From Desmodus rotundus (lineage: Eukaryota > Chordata > Mammalia > Chiroptera > Phyllostomidae), in NCBI RefSeq assembly GCF_022682495.2, contig NC_071391.1:13491680-13555679 (forward strand): 64,000 bases of DNA. Direction: 5' to 3'. Positions 1 to 11,619 of this stretch are shown here, piece by piece. Numbering within the stretch: position 1 is the stretch's first letter; every line of letters starts with the position of its first letter. The position numbers were made by a program, and so were the translations under genes. The notes under the pieces are model-generated. The model made no database searches, was not told the DNA's origin, and worked only from the letters and a program-made list of their open reading frames with translations.

Positions 1-474
1 TCATGGAGGAGTCGTGGGGGGGGGGGAATGGGATCCTTGAATAGCTGCTGAGGACCTTGTTTTTATTTTTTTGCAGATCTCTTTAGAATGTTACTTCTAT
101 ATTACATAGTCTCTCTTTTACTCTGACTGAATGCTGCTAACTCAGCTATTGTACATTAGCATTGTAAACATTTATCAGATTTGCCCCAGTCAGAAAATAC
201 TGTATGCTTCTCATCTTGCTTGATGCTCAAAGATTTTTTTTTAACTGTCTATGACATGGTGATAATAAATGAAGAAGGTAGGCTGCAGGGTAATATGTAG
301 TGTATGTGTTCCCATTTTGATACAGGAAACAAGAATTGTTACATGCATGCATGTTTATATGAGCAGTGAGTTGCATGTTTATCTCAAGAGGGTGAAAATA
401 GGAGGGGTTGGGAGGGAGATGGACCACAGACTGTTGTTTTACTTGTTATAAGGAGCATGTGTTACCTATTTTTT

Positions 475-1000
475 AAAAATTAAAGTTTTGACTCTGAGGT
501 AATTGTAGATTTACATACAGTTGCTGGGAAGTGAGAAAGAGAGATCCTTTGTGCCCTTTACCCAGTTTCCCCCAATGGTAACATTTTATAAATCTGTAGT
601 ACACTATCACAACCTGGGTATTGCCATTGATACAGTCAAGATACAAGTCTAGATACAGAACATCACCACAGACTACTCTTCTGGTGCCTTTTTGTAGCCA
701 CTCCCACCTCCAAATCATAAAGATCTTATAGTGTGGTGGATGAAGTTGCAATAAAGCTTTGTGCAGAGAATCAAGGAAAAATATCCACTGGGGAATGTGG
801 CTTACCTCCCCCTCCCCCAGTCCTATCTGTAATCCCTGGCAATCACTGATCTGTCTCCCTTTGTTATTTCAAGAATGTTATGTAAATAGAATCATATAGT
901 AAATAACTTTTTGGATTGGCCTTTTTTACTCAGCAAAATTCCCTGGAGACTCACCCAAGTGGCACATATCGATAGTTCCTTTTTTGATTTTGGAGTACGT
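475..1000 (-). repeat. Antisense L1 3'-end fragment, left half
   Basis: Text such as ccactcccacctccaaatca and gtaaatagaatcatatagta belongs to old L1 3' ends in antisense. The sequence resumes at about 1423, so a 0.42-kb block (1001-1422) was inserted in it. Confidence 0.55.
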
Positions 1001-1290
1001 TTATTAAAGATGGAGACAGCAAAACAAGGAAGGGGCTGTAATAGAAGTGACAGGAGAGAACCTGGGCAGGGCTGCTTTGGCTCACTGGAAAGTCAGAGAA
1101 AAGGGGGCCTTGGAGACAGGGGTTAGCCCAGGACGAGCTGCTGGATGAGCAGCCACAGACGTTGCTATCCTGGTTGCTAGTCTTGTCGGGACCCTTAGAG
1201 TTTAGGTGGTGTACACCTGACAGGGAAAACAGGTGTGGGCATGCTCAAGGTGTGGGTATGCTCCTAGGAGGGAGAGTGCCAGTAATTCAT
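1001..1290. repeat. Unidentified GC-rich block inside an L1 fragment
   Basis: About 290 bp, GC-richer than its surroundings, beginning cgtttattaaagatggagac and ending just before the T-rich start of the L1 3' end at 1291. It separates the two halves of an old L1 piece, so it is inserted sequence. It could be a fragment of an LTR. Confidence 0.4.
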
Positions 1291-1422
1291 TTTTTAAAAA
1301 ATATATTTTATTGATTATGCTATTACAGTTGTCCCATTTCCCCCCCCTTCACTCCACTCCATCACACCCCCTCCCTTCCACATTCCCCCCCTATAGTTCA
1401 TGTCCATGGGTCATACATAAGT
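1291..1422 (-). repeat. 5'-truncated L1/HAL1 3' end
   Basis: Starts ttttttaaaaaatatatttt and reads attgattatgctattacagt, the reverse of the 3' end shared with the three half-L1 elements of intron 7. Only about 130 bp are kept. Confidence 0.65.
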
Positions 1423-1590
1423 TCATTTGTTTTTAATTGCTGAGTAATATTTCAAGGTTTGGATGCACCGTGTTTACTCATTTGCTCATTGAGGAACATT
1501 GAGTTTTCTTCCATTTCTTAGCTATTTTGAATAAAGCTTCTGTGCACATTTGTGTACATATTTTTGTGTGAATGTAATTTTTTTTTGTCC
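1423..1590 (-). repeat. Antisense L1 3'-end fragment, right half
   Basis: Continues the fragment at 475-1000 with attgctgagtaatatttcaa and ttgaataaagcttctgtgca. Confidence 0.55.
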
Positions 1591-1672
1591 TGGCAGGCAT
1601 GTGCCCTGACCAGGAACTAGATCAGTTACCCACAAGATGGTGCCCAACCAACTGAGCTACACTGGTCAGGGC
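1590..1672 (-). repeat. Ves-type SINE fragment
   Basis: Antisense head only: gcatgtgccctgaccaggaa to gagctacactggtcagggct. Confidence 0.75.
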
Positions 1673-1690
1673 TCAAACCCTACATTTTTT

Positions 1691-1896
1691 AAGGTTTTGT
1701 TTATTTAGTTTTAGAGAGAGGGGAGGGAGGGAGAAAGAAACATTGATGTGTAAGAGAAACATCAACTGGTTGCCTCCTGAACGCCCCCATCTGGGGACCT
1801 GGCCCACAACCCAGGCCTGTGCCCTGACTGGGGATTGAACTAGTGACCTTTCAATTTGTAGGCCTACACTCAATCCATTGAGCTACACCTGGGGGC
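1691..1896 (-). repeat. Ves-type SINE
   Basis: Antisense, full length: tttagttttagagagagggg through to the degraded head ccattgagctacacctgggg. Confidence 0.85.
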
Positions 1897-2019
1897 TACA
1901 TTCTTTGTGTACATAACTTATTTACCTTGATTTCTGGTGCTTAGTTCTGGCATCAAAGCAATAATAACACTGTGGTTTTGCTTGTCTCTTTCATCTCATG
2001 ATTTGTGTATATGTTAACA

Positions 2020-2175
2020 TGTATTAATACTCAAAACCCACTAGGAGGCAAGTAATAGTTAGCTCTGGTGAAGTTAGCTCCCTTATAGATAGGTAGATTG
2101 AGGCAGGGATAACATGGAATTTGCCTGAGGTTATAGCATGAGTCATTGTGTTCTGACTCTGATTCATTTGGATTT
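2020..2175 (-). repeat. MIR SINE fossil
   Basis: Antisense MIR layout: aaaacccactaggaggcaag, then tagattgaggcaggg, then tttgcctgaggttatag. Confidence 0.55.
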
Positions 2176-2286
2176 ATTCATTACTTCTCTCTGTCTCCTG
2201 AATCAACTCTTTATAATTATGACCTTCTAGGTGTGGGGACATGAAAAAGGTTTTTTTTTCTGTATCTGAGGATTAATGCCTGTTTT

Positions 2287-2525
2287 ATAGAAGCACTGTG
2301 GTGAGGTGGTTAGAGCATGCACTTTGGCAACTGATTTGATTTTGAAACTCTCTTCCATGTGGGCAAATAATTTAACTTGTCTAAGCCTCAGTTTTGTGAT
2401 TTGTGAAATGGGGATAATGACAGTACCTATCTTCACATGTCATTGTGAGAAATAAATGATACATTGTGTGGGAAAGTGCTTAGCACTGCAAGTGAGTAGC
2501 AAATGTTCAATGAATGTTACAAGTA
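2287..2525 (+). repeat. MIR SINE fossil, near full length
   Basis: Sense MIR: gtggttagagcatgcacttt, then aagcctcagttttgtgattt, gaaatggggataatgacagt, ending in agcaaatgttcaatgaatgt. Confidence 0.75.
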
Positions 2526-2934
2526 TTTAAAAATGTGTTACATTCTGCCACTTAACTTTATCAGTTGGTTGATAATTGGATAAATATTGGGATTTTTCTG
2601 TTATATACTTATAGGGCTTTAAGATTATTGTTATTTTTGAGGTGAGGATACTTTCTTTGAATGCTATTTCAAGTTTAATTTTATATGTAATTATTTTAAA
2701 ATAGGGAGTAATGTTGGATTATATTTATTGTATTAATTTGTATGAAAATATTTTAAACTTTCTCCTGGGTTATTCATATTTCCTCAGGCTCATATTCATA
2801 AAAAATAGGAAGTAATTCTAAAGTACTGGTTTTTCTCTTTAATTTGCTCCCTCTAAAACATTACTTTCCATATTTTCTTCCTAGTATTTATCAGTACTTG
2901 AAAGTATCACCAATTTTTAATTACATAAATAATC

Positions 2935-3035
2935 CTGCTTCTTGAGGGCAGGAATGGTCTTGTTTACTGTGGTATCCTCAGCATCTAGAATAGTGCTGAG
3001 CACATAGTAGATGTTCAATAAGCACTTGGCTGTCT
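2935..3035 (+). repeat. L2 3'-end fossil
   Basis: cttgagggcaggaatggtct, then tgctgagcacatagtagatg and ttcaataagcacttggc: the L2 3' end. Confidence 0.65.
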
Positions 3036-3394
3036 GTCGTTGCTTTTGCATCCTTCCCCCTGCCCTTAAGTATTTTTTGTCTGGGGAAATGGAATCCAGC
3101 TTCCAATCAGAGCTTGAAGTGACTAGGATCTTAAATCCAGTGTCTTATTTTGATTGGCTGAGAAATGTGATTGGCAAAGTGGAGGAGCATCTGGACCTTC
3201 TGGCATAAAAGCTCTGCACTTAATAATTTGACTTCTTTTCCTGAAGCCTTCAGGGAAATTTTTCCTTTCCCTATTCTGGTCAGCCAAGAACCTGACCTGG
3301 GCTGACTCTAACATTGGAGAACACTGAACACAGTATCTGCTGAGCCAAGGACTGGGAGTCAAGCCCTGATGGTATCTGAAGGAAAAGCCTGAAT

Positions 3395-3480
3395 TCAAAT
3401 CCTGCTTTGGCGACTGACCCATCTTTTGAACCTAGATGAATTTCTTAGCCTTTTCCAGGTTTTATTTTTATTTGCCTGGT
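3395..3480 (+). repeat. MIR fragment
   Basis: gaattcaaatcctgctttgg then aatttcttagccttttccag resemble the central MIR segment. Short and divergent. Confidence 0.4.
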
Positions 3481-4849
3481 GAGTAATGTCATCTGTCCTG
3501 GGGCTTATGAGGGTTCCTAGGTGAATGTTCTCAGAGCTTTTTACAATACTGTTTGCTGTGGCTCCCGGTGTTTCCAAGAATGGTTAGGGGCAGTGTGGGT
3601 GCTCCAGGGAGGAGAGCTGGGTCCTTTTTCACCTCAAGACTGTGGAAAACAGAAAGAGGTGATCCTTTGTGATTTGGCTCCACTTTAGCCTCAGTACTAT
3701 TGGTGGATGAAAGGTATGCTGTTGCAAAAGTCATTAGGCCCATTTGCCTGAGTCAGCTGGGGTCAGTTCCCATTTCTGGGGTTAAACAGTTTATGCCTCT
3801 GAAATTTCTTTCATCAAAAGCTACCTCTTTTCAAATAAGTTTTTTTTTTTTCAAAAGCTACCTTTTTTTTCCTTGCTAATAGACAATCTCTTGCCAGTAT
3901 TGTGCACTTAAAGGTAGCCTTCCTAGTCTTCTTGATTTTCTATGATAGCTTGGGACCCAAAACTTGAGCTCCATTTTCTTTCGGGCTCAGTGGTTTCCTC
4001 CTTGTTTTTCCTTGAGTTTTCAGGGGTTCTTGTGTTTTCAGCACACTGTTTCCTCCAGAATAGTTTGCAGATAAAACGTCATTTCTTTTTTCTTCGTTCT
4101 CCTGAGATAAGTAGGAGTAAGGGAGATTGTCGGTCTCAAATTTGGGATGTATGGCTTTCTATTTCTAGTTTTGACCACTCTGTTTTCAAGCACAAACTTT
4201 CCTGTGTTTTGCATGTTAGGTTACATCATTGTAAGTTACTTTATAAAGCCCTAGTAAGCAAAATCTGTAGCAGAAAAATTGGTGCTTTTTCATCCTCTTT
4301 GTTATAATAATAATAATTAGAATTTATTTAGTTTTGTATCCTCAAAGCATTTTGTAAAGTTGTTAGCCTATTTGTGATACACTGTGTAGAGTTCTTCCTT
4401 ATTCTGAGCTTGTATATCGAAACATTGGTAGTGGATATGAGAACAAAGAAGAGATTACATTGCTTGCTTATCTCTTGGTAAATTTGGACTGACAATCTTT
4501 GTATCAGGTACTGGATTCATTATTACCTCCTAGCCTGACTTTCTGGATGGAGAGACCACTTGTATTTTAGAGTGTTTGTAATTCTGAACATAAATGCAGT
4601 AGAGGGTTCAGGCTCTGTATACAAGTATTTTATTTCTGCATTTTGGCTTTTTGTAAAAGAGACTGTGTATAATATTGTTTTGTGTTGGTTTTGATTCTAT
4701 CAAATTACTTGCTTTCAATTTGTAAGGTACTCTCTGATTCTGTGTCATAGCCTCTCTGTCAGAACTGACTAGGTGCCACACATCCCATTTATTGTTTGCT
4801 CCAGTTGTTGGTTTCTAACTTGGTTTTTACTTTAAAAAATACAGTAGTA

Positions 4850-5070
4850 GCTGTGGCTGGTGTGGCTGAGTGGATTGAGTGCTGGCCTGTGAACCAAAGG
4901 GTTGCTGGTTCAATTCCCAGTCGGGGCACATGCCTGGGTTGGGGGCCGGGTCCCAGCTGGGGGCCTGTGGGAGGCAACCTGTCCATGTGTCTCTCACACA
5001 TCGATGTTTCTCTCCCTCTCTCCCTCCCTTCCCTCTCTCTAAAAATAAATAAAATCTTCAAAAATAAAAG
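4850..5070 (+). repeat. Ves-type SINE with 10-bp duplication
   Basis: Sense copy gctggtgtggctgagtggat to ctctaaaaataaataaaatc. Target duplication TACAGTAGTA at 4840-4849 and 5071-5080. The open frames on both strands here are SINE artefacts. Confidence 0.92.
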
Positions 5071-5124
5071 TACAGTAGTAATCCTGCCTTGAATTTTTTG
5101 AACTCCCATTTCTTCTGAGACACT

Positions 5125-5280
5125 CAGAGGACATTATTATATTCCGTTAGGATAGAAAGAAGGTATTACTGCTTTCAGTTCATACATGGAGGAAAACTTG
5201 AAATTCAGCAAGAGGATTTGTCCAAGAAGATGTAGCAACTCAGCTCAAAAATCAGTTATTGGAGCTTCTTACTTCTTAGT
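5125..5280 (-). repeat. MIR fragment
   Basis: acatggaggaaaacttgaaa, then gaggatttgtccaagaagat, then gtagcaactcagctcaaaa: antisense MIR centre. Confidence 0.45.
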
Positions 5281-5479
5281 CTTATCTTTACCCTTACATC
5301 TGGCATTCTAAAATTCTAGAAAAATTTCACACCCCTATTCCCATCCCTGTTATCAGAATATATTCACTTCCTCTGTACTTTGTTGCAAGTGTTCTGTGTT
5401 TCACATATGAGGGTAAAAAAGTATTGTTGCCATTTCTGAGATATGTATTGTTTTTTAATCCTTACCTGAGGATTTTTTT

Positions 5480-5650
5480 AAAGATTGATTTTAGAGAGTG
5501 AGGGAGGGGGAGAGAGAAGAGAGAAACATCGATGTAGGAGAAAAACACTGGTCAGTTGCCTTCTGTACATGCCCTGACCAGGGATTGAACCCTCAACCTT
5601 TGGTTGTATGGGACAACGCTACAACCAACTGAGCCACCCGACTAGGGTCG
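5480..5650 (-). repeat. Older Ves SINE
   Basis: Antisense: ttagagagtgagggaggggg to gagccacccgactagggtcg. Confidence 0.85.
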
Positions 5651-5844
5651 AGGTATGAATTTTTTCTTTTTAGAGATATTTGACTTGTAGAAATTGAATT
5701 TACAATTTTGAACTCATTGATACTACCTCATAACCATGTTTTTAAAATCTAGGTGTTTATGAGAGTTTGGGCTTTGTTTTGGGTTTTTCTCATAACTGGA
5801 TATAAATACATATTCATAGTCATTCTTTTTTTTCCTTGATTTTT

Positions 5845-6300
5845 TAAAAAGCCTCATGTATTGGGGTGACATTGGGTAATAAAATTATAAAGGTTTCAGG
5901 TGTATGGTCTTGTTTGGGATCTGTGCTGCCTGGACTTTGTGTCATTTTCCTTCACCAGGTTAGGGACATTTTCAGTCATAGTTTCTTCAGATAGGTTCAC
6001 AATCCCTTGTTCTCTCTCTCTGTTCTTCTGGTACTCCTATGATGCACATGTTGCTAAGTCTCGTGTTGTCCCAAAGTTCCCTTAAACTATCCTCATATTT
6101 TAAAAATCCTTTTTTCTTTTTGCTGCTCTGATTGGGTGTTTTCTGCTACCTTGTTTTCCAACTCCCTGATTCGATCCTTTGCTTCATCCAACTGACTGGT
6201 TTTTCCTTCTATTCTGTTCTTCATTTCAGATACTGTATACTGTAATTCTGACTTTTTTTAATGGTTTCTATGTTCTTTGTTTGTTGTAGTTATTCACCTG
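5845..6300 (-). repeat. Antisense L1 fragment
   Basis: Begins with attggggtgacattgggtaa, an L1 3'-type segment, followed by L1 5'/ORF1-type antisense text including atgatgcacatgttgctaag. Probably two L1 pieces side by side. Confidence 0.55.
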
Positions 6301-6304
6301 GAGA

Positions 6305-6940
6305 TACTATGAGATCCCACAGGTTTACGGGCTCAGTCCCATAAAACTACAAACACTCCCTCTTCCCATGCCGGTTGAAATTTCAAGATGTCACCTGTGC
6401 TTCTGATTGGTGATAATTGTGAGGGTCCCACAACCCTGTGGGTTTGATTAATTTGATAGAGCAGCTCACAGAACTCAACCCTTTACTTGGATTTTCCTTA
6501 AGTAATTCTAAAGTTTTCTTTAAGTTTATTGCAGTGACGATGAACAGCTAGATGAAGAGATACATAGGACAAGATCCAGAAGGGTCCCAAGTATAGGAGT
6601 TTCTGCCCCGTGGAATTGGGGTGCATCACCCTCCTGGTATCAGAATGTGTTCACCAACCTGGAAACTCATCAGATCTTGTTGTTCAAGAGTTTTTACAGG
6701 GCTTCATCTGTAGGCCTTCTCCCCTTCCCAGAGGTCAGTGAGTGGAGCTGGAAGTTCAGCCCTCTAATCTCTTACTCCTGGTGACCAGTTCCATCCTGAA
6801 GCTGTCTAGGGGTACTTCATTAGCATAAACTCAGGCGGGCTCCTTTCACTTAGGAAATTCCAAGGGTTTTCAGAGCTCTGCACCTGAAATGGGGAAGAAG
6901 ACCAAATACGTATTTCTTATTATAAATCACAGTATCATAT
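6305..6940. repeat. Ancient ERVL-class solo LTR (MLT2-like)
   Basis: Contains the LTR-like run attaatttgatagagcagctc, then cagaactcaaccctttac, then acagctagatgaagagatac, and the end segment tatttcttattataaatcac. Degraded, non-coding, no internal viral genes nearby. Confidence 0.6.
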
Positions 6941-6944
6941 CACC

Positions 6945-7700
6945 TCAATTTTGTGGCCTAAAACAGTAATGATTTATTATTTTTCACAATCCTACATTCA
7001 AGGGTCAGGAATTTGGGCAGAACTGGATGGTCTTTCTGCCCATTGTGGCATCATCTGTTGGAGCCACTCCTTTGTCCAGTGGCTGGGCTGGGTTCAATAG
7101 GGTTTCAAATCATTGGTCTGGTACCTTGATAGTCTTCCACATGGCTTCTGTCTCTCTAAGTGGTATATTTTTATTTTTAAAGATTTTATTTGTTTATTTT
7201 TAGAGAGAGGGGAAGAGAAAGAGAGGGAGTGAAACATCAGTGTGTGAGAAATACATTGATTGGTTGCCTCTCACAAACTGCCAAGTGGTGGACCTGGCCT
7301 GCAACCTAGGCATGTGCCCTGAGCAGGACTTGAACCAGTGATCTTTCAGTTCACAGGGTGGCCCTTAATCCACTGAGCCGTGCCAGCCAGGGCTCCAAGA
7401 GATATTTAATCATCAAGGGCCTCTCTACCGGCATTCCTGCAGGACATACTGAGTTTCTTTACAGCTTGGTGGTTGGTTTCCAAGAGTTAAAGTGGAAGCT
7501 GCCAGACCTGGAACTGGCACATCATTGCTTCTGCTACATTTTGTGGTCAAAAACCAGGTCATAAGGTCAGCCCAGATTCAAGGGAAGAGAACTGTTATCA
7601 TCTCTCAGTGGATGGAACAGCACGGGTGTAGGGTAGGAAGGAATTGGTGGCTGCTGTCTTAGGAGAGGATCTATCACAGGCAGGTAAACTAAGCTGGTTA
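6945..7700. repeat. MaLR LTR (MLT1-like), split by a SINE
   Basis: Segments tgtggcctaaaacagtaatg, ggcagaactggatggtcttt and aagctgccagacctggaact follow the MLT1 LTR layout. A Ves SINE (7175-7394) interrupts it and the LTR resumes at 7395. Non-coding. Confidence 0.6.
7175..7394 (-). repeat. Ves-type SINE inside an MLT1-like LTR
   Basis: Antisense, full length: aagattttatttgtttattt to gagccgtgccagccagggct. LTR sequence continues on both sides. Confidence 0.88.
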
Positions 7701-8318
7701 TGGAGAATATTGATTTGGGATGGACTGGCAGTGCAGGGAGGTCATTAGTACTTGGTCTGCCGTGTGGATGGGAAAGGGTTAGCATGAGACTGTACATGAG
7801 GACTCCTTTTTTTCCCTCAGGTATGTGGATGAAAAGGGGCCACATAGTAAACCTGCCAAGCTCAGGGGAGGCCAGCATTTCAAGCCCTGCAAACACAGAG
7901 ACCAAAAGTAACCAGTAACGGTCTGAACAAAAAAATTCGTAACTAAAAGTGGATCATGGTGGGTAGTCACATCTAGGCCTGTTAATTCCTTGACAAGGTC
8001 AATCTTTTTATCTCATCTGTCTTTTGTCTTTTTGGATCTAAGATAACATCCCTTTGGAATGTCAGAGTAATTCCCCTTTTCTGACCCCTTAGGGTGGCAC
8101 ACCCACCAAAGCAGAGGCAAGACTATAGAACCCTCATTGTATCTTGGTCACCAAATACCACTCTTTGTGCTGTAAACTTAACTGTAGCCTATATCCACTG
8201 ATGTAAAAGAAAAGTGTGTGTGTCTTTGTTTTGCTCCTTGTCCAGTCAGATTTCCCAGTTTTGTGTTTTCCTATCCCCTTAATCAACCACTGATGAATTT
8301 CACATAACCACCCACTTA

Positions 8319-8529
8319 CTGTATTTTTCAGACTATAAGACGCACCCCCCAAATTTGGGGTGGGGGTGGGGGTGCATCTTGTAGTCTGAATGTAGCTTAC
8401 CTGGCTTGCTACAGGGTTTCTGCTTTAAAGGATGTTATTAAATATTTTACCACATTTTTTGCTTCAAAAATTTTTTCCCTATTTTCCTCCTCTAAAACCT
8501 AGGTGTGTCTTATGGTCCGAAAAATACGG
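8319..8529. mobile_element. 211-bp inverted-repeat DNA transposon (MITE)
   Basis: The left end CTGTATTTTTCAGACTATAA and the right end GTCCGAAAAATACGG are imperfect inverted repeats with TA on both sides (8317-8318, 8530-8531). An additional inverted copy of the left end lies inside at 8368-8388 and makes a GC-rich hairpin with 8329-8350. Non-coding. The family resembles a non-autonomous element widespread in vertebrates that begins ACCGTATTTTTCGGACTA; I do not assign a name. Confidence 0.75.
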
Positions 8530-9382
8530 TATATCTCCTCCTTTTATTCTAATGTATAAACTGCCATTTTGGGTGCATTTTCTCAGTTCATTGAGATTTT
8601 TGCTTCCTGGCAATTATTGTCAGTTTGGCTCAAATAAATGAAAAAATTCTCTACAGGTTTGGACATTTCGTTTTTATGTCTACAGGTATATTTGGGTCAT
8701 ATTTCATGTTTGACAAAAGTGTGTGCACAGATTTGACAGAGTAGGTACAATCACATTTTCTGTTAATTGTATTTTTTAAGATTTATATTATATCCTAATT
8801 GCCAGAGAAAAGTAAATTTACTGTGGCATCTATTCTCTGACAGGTAATTTTTCTTACTTTGATGGAGTTTGTAGTTTTGTAGGATAAAGACATAGTAGCT
8901 GAATTTATGATCTAGGTTCAGTTGGTACTTCATCAAATTTAAAGTGATTTTTGGTCAAAGGGCTTGAAGTCCCCTTTTTTTCAAAAACTGTAAATGAATT
9001 TCTGTAAAGGAAGGAGTGGGATTTTTATTTTTATTTTTTTTATCAGCATCGTTTAATTTTTTCACTTTTGAGGAAATGAACATTAAAAATATAAAGCAAA
9101 CAGATTTCCAATTGATATTGTAAGGCAGTGAAACATTGACTGAGGGCCTAGTTCATGAGAGACTAGTACATGAAATAGGAGAGCAACAGTATGTGGAGGA
9201 GAGAACCAGAAGTGGGGAGAGATGCAGTTATTCCAATAAATGAGTTGATTGCACTCCATGAACTCCCTTCCAGGTCTAATAGTTTTCTCATTCATACCCT
9301 GGAACACTACTAGAAGGGAAGATTTGGGGTCTGAATTATTAGCCAGGTTGCAGATACAGCTCTAAGTTGTTGGCTCTTTGTT

Positions 9383-9402
9383 TGTTTTTTATTTATTTAT
9401 TT

Positions 9403-9435
<33 letters not shown>

Positions 9436-9604
9436 GAAGGTTGGGGGGGCAGGGGGAGAGAGAGAGGGAGAGAGAAAGAGAAACATGGATTTGTTGTTCC
9501 ACTTACATCTGTTTGCTTCTTGTAAGTTCCCTGACCAGAGATGGAACCCGCAGCCTTGGCATATTGGGATGACATTCTAACCAACTGAGTAACCCAGTCA
9601 GGGC
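9383..9604 (-). repeat. Ves SINE with expanded GA tract
   Basis: Antisense. An expanded GA-rich tract at 9402-9482 is followed by gttccctgaccagagatgga and gagtaacccagtcagggcct. Confidence 0.82.
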
Positions 9605-9829
9605 CTGGTTCTGGTTTTTTAATTGACTTATACGCAGGTTGTCCAAATGTCATTTGATTATTTTGTCTTGTAAATTATTTTATTGAGTACATTTGACTTT
9701 GTTGTCTGGTAACAACCTTTGAAATGTTTGAAATCTGCTATTCTTAGGAATTTGAGGCACATCCGATCTCTGAAGTTTTATCCTTTGGTGAGGGAAACCA
9801 TAGTGAACCCCAAAGAGGACTGAATACTA

Positions 9830-9975
9830 ATGATAACAATTAACAGCTCCACCACTTTTTTGTTGGAGCCTCACACAATCTGATAAAGCAGATATTGCGG
9901 TTCCTGTTTTATGCAGGAGAAAGCTAAGTCTCAAAGAAGTCGTCACTTGCCCGAAGTCATATAGCTAGAAGGTGG
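9830..9975 (-). repeat. MIR fragment
   Basis: tatgcaggagaaagctaagt, then gtcacttgcccgaagtcata, then tagctagaaggtggagc: antisense MIR core. Confidence 0.6.
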
Positions 9976-10092
9976 AGCAAAACTGCTGGCATAAGATGAT
10001 CACATTGCAAGGAGAAACTGTAAATCCAACCTTTATTTCCCACCTGGTTGTGGCGTACTCGTTAGGTGATTTTTTATTAGTAATAGTAAACA

Positions 10093-10580
10093 TTGGGTTG
10101 GCCAAAAAGTTGGTTTGTTTTTTTTCCTGTAACATGGCTCTAGTAGCGCTTAGACTTTGAATGAAGTCTTTAACTTCATTTGAAACAATTTTGTTAGATT
10201 GTTTTATGACAGCTGGCATATCAGTGTGCATTTAAAAAAAACAAAAACTGGTGAATTTTCGTATAGCCATTTTAATATTGAAGGAAGAAAATACACAATA
10301 TTTTTGGCATATTATGCTTTATTATTTCAAGAAAGGTAAAAATTCATTGAAACGCAAAAAAAGATTTGTGCAGTGTATAGAGAAGGTGCTGTGACGTTTT
10401 GTGCTGGAGATTTCTCTCATGGTTGGGGTGACCAGTTGAAGTTGATATTGGTCAAACTGAGACATTAATTGACGTCAGCCAACGTTATACCATAAGAGAG
10501 ATAGCTGACAGTCTCAAAATATCCAAATCAATTAAGTCATTGGTGAAAATGAAACCATATGGACTTTTTGGCCAACCCAA
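10093..10580 (+). mobile_element. Tc1/mariner element, internally deleted (copy A)
   Basis: Terminal inverted repeats share the 18-mer TTGGGTTGGCCAAAAAGT (left 10093-10110; right, inverted, 10563-10580). The right side is followed by TA at 10581-10582, and the left flank CA is a decayed TA. At 488 bp it is far shorter than a 1.3-kb autonomous mariner, and only scraps of transposase frame remain. Same family as the copies at 14.2 kb and 35.7 kb. Confidence 0.85.
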
Positions 10581-10715
10581 TATAATTATGTCCTAGCACT
10601 AAGCAGAGAAAAATTTTAAGGGTGGATTATCTTCCTAGCCTTATGAAGTAATCAGTCATGGGTGGGGACGGGGTGGAAGTGGGGTAGAATCTTGGCGTGG
10701 CATTTGTGTTATGTA

Positions 10716-10849
10716 CACAGGTTGGGGCAAAAGTAGGTTTACAGCTGTGAGTACCGAAAACACAGAGCTTATTCTTGTATTATTATTAATTAATTATTGT
10801 ATTATTTTCCATGTGAACAATTGTAAACCTACTTTTGCCCCACCCTGTG
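10716..10849. mobile_element. 134-bp mariner-type MITE
   Basis: Two roughly 30-bp inverted ends, CACAGGTTGGGGCAAAAGTA and its near-exact inverted partner CTTTTGCCCCACCCTGTG, enclose an AT-rich core. The flanks are TA at 10714-10715 and 10850-10851. There is no coding capacity, so it depends on a transposase in trans. Confidence 0.85.
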
Positions 10850-11619
10850 TATCTCAGGTGTATCCTTCTGGTTCTCCTTCCATGAGGCTTTTGGTGATTG
10901 AGAATTGATTCTGGGGACTGTGTAAGGGCTTCCCAAAGACTCTTTTGGTACCCTTTGTTTCATTCTGGTTTAAGGGACAGATTGGGAAACTTTGTTTCTT
11001 CCTCCTTTTTAAAAAGAATGAAAAACACACTTGACCGGCACTTCCTCCTGTTACAGTTAGTCTGAATTCAGTTTGATTTAGCTCCTTTTGTTCTTTATAG
11101 AGAACTAAGTAAACATTCTTCTCTTGTGGCTCTAAAGAGTGTATCAGGGGAGAAGTACTTTATCCTTTTAAAGAAACACAAGCAAATATTTTTCTTCAGA
11201 CAAAAGGAAAACTGTGCAATTGTTTTAGTACCTTTGACTTCTTGGCATCAGTCAGACTTTATCTTGCTTGAACTTTCAGTGTGTTTAGGGAATTGATAGA
11301 TAAGCTCTTTGGTAATCCTGAGCTTTAGTTGTTTTAGTTTTCTTGATAACCAGTGTTTATAGCAGCTCTTTCCTCTTTCTTCTGGTACCTGTAGTAACTC
11401 CAGGCTGCATCACAGTTTTCTGAATCATACGGTGTTTGTGACCTATATTTTCTTCTTTCTCTTGAATTACATCAGGTCAGAGGTCAGATTTTTTCTTTTT
11501 TAGGAGTTAGACTGCTGCTGTTTTCACATGTTATCAAATTATAAATAGTTTAAATGTATTTCTTTGAAAGTAATTTTAGGCTCTGCTAATAGGCAAGGGA
11601 CCCTTAAAACTAATTTCTT

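Noticed and set aside
4789..5109. Overlapping open frames of about 100 codons on both strands
   Set aside because: They translate the Ves SINE; similar peptides recur at each SINE in the window, for example near 29.1, 35.5 and 51.7 kb.
10300..10560. Functional mariner transposase
   Set aside because: Only disconnected frame scraps remain between the inverted repeats and the element is under 0.5 kb.
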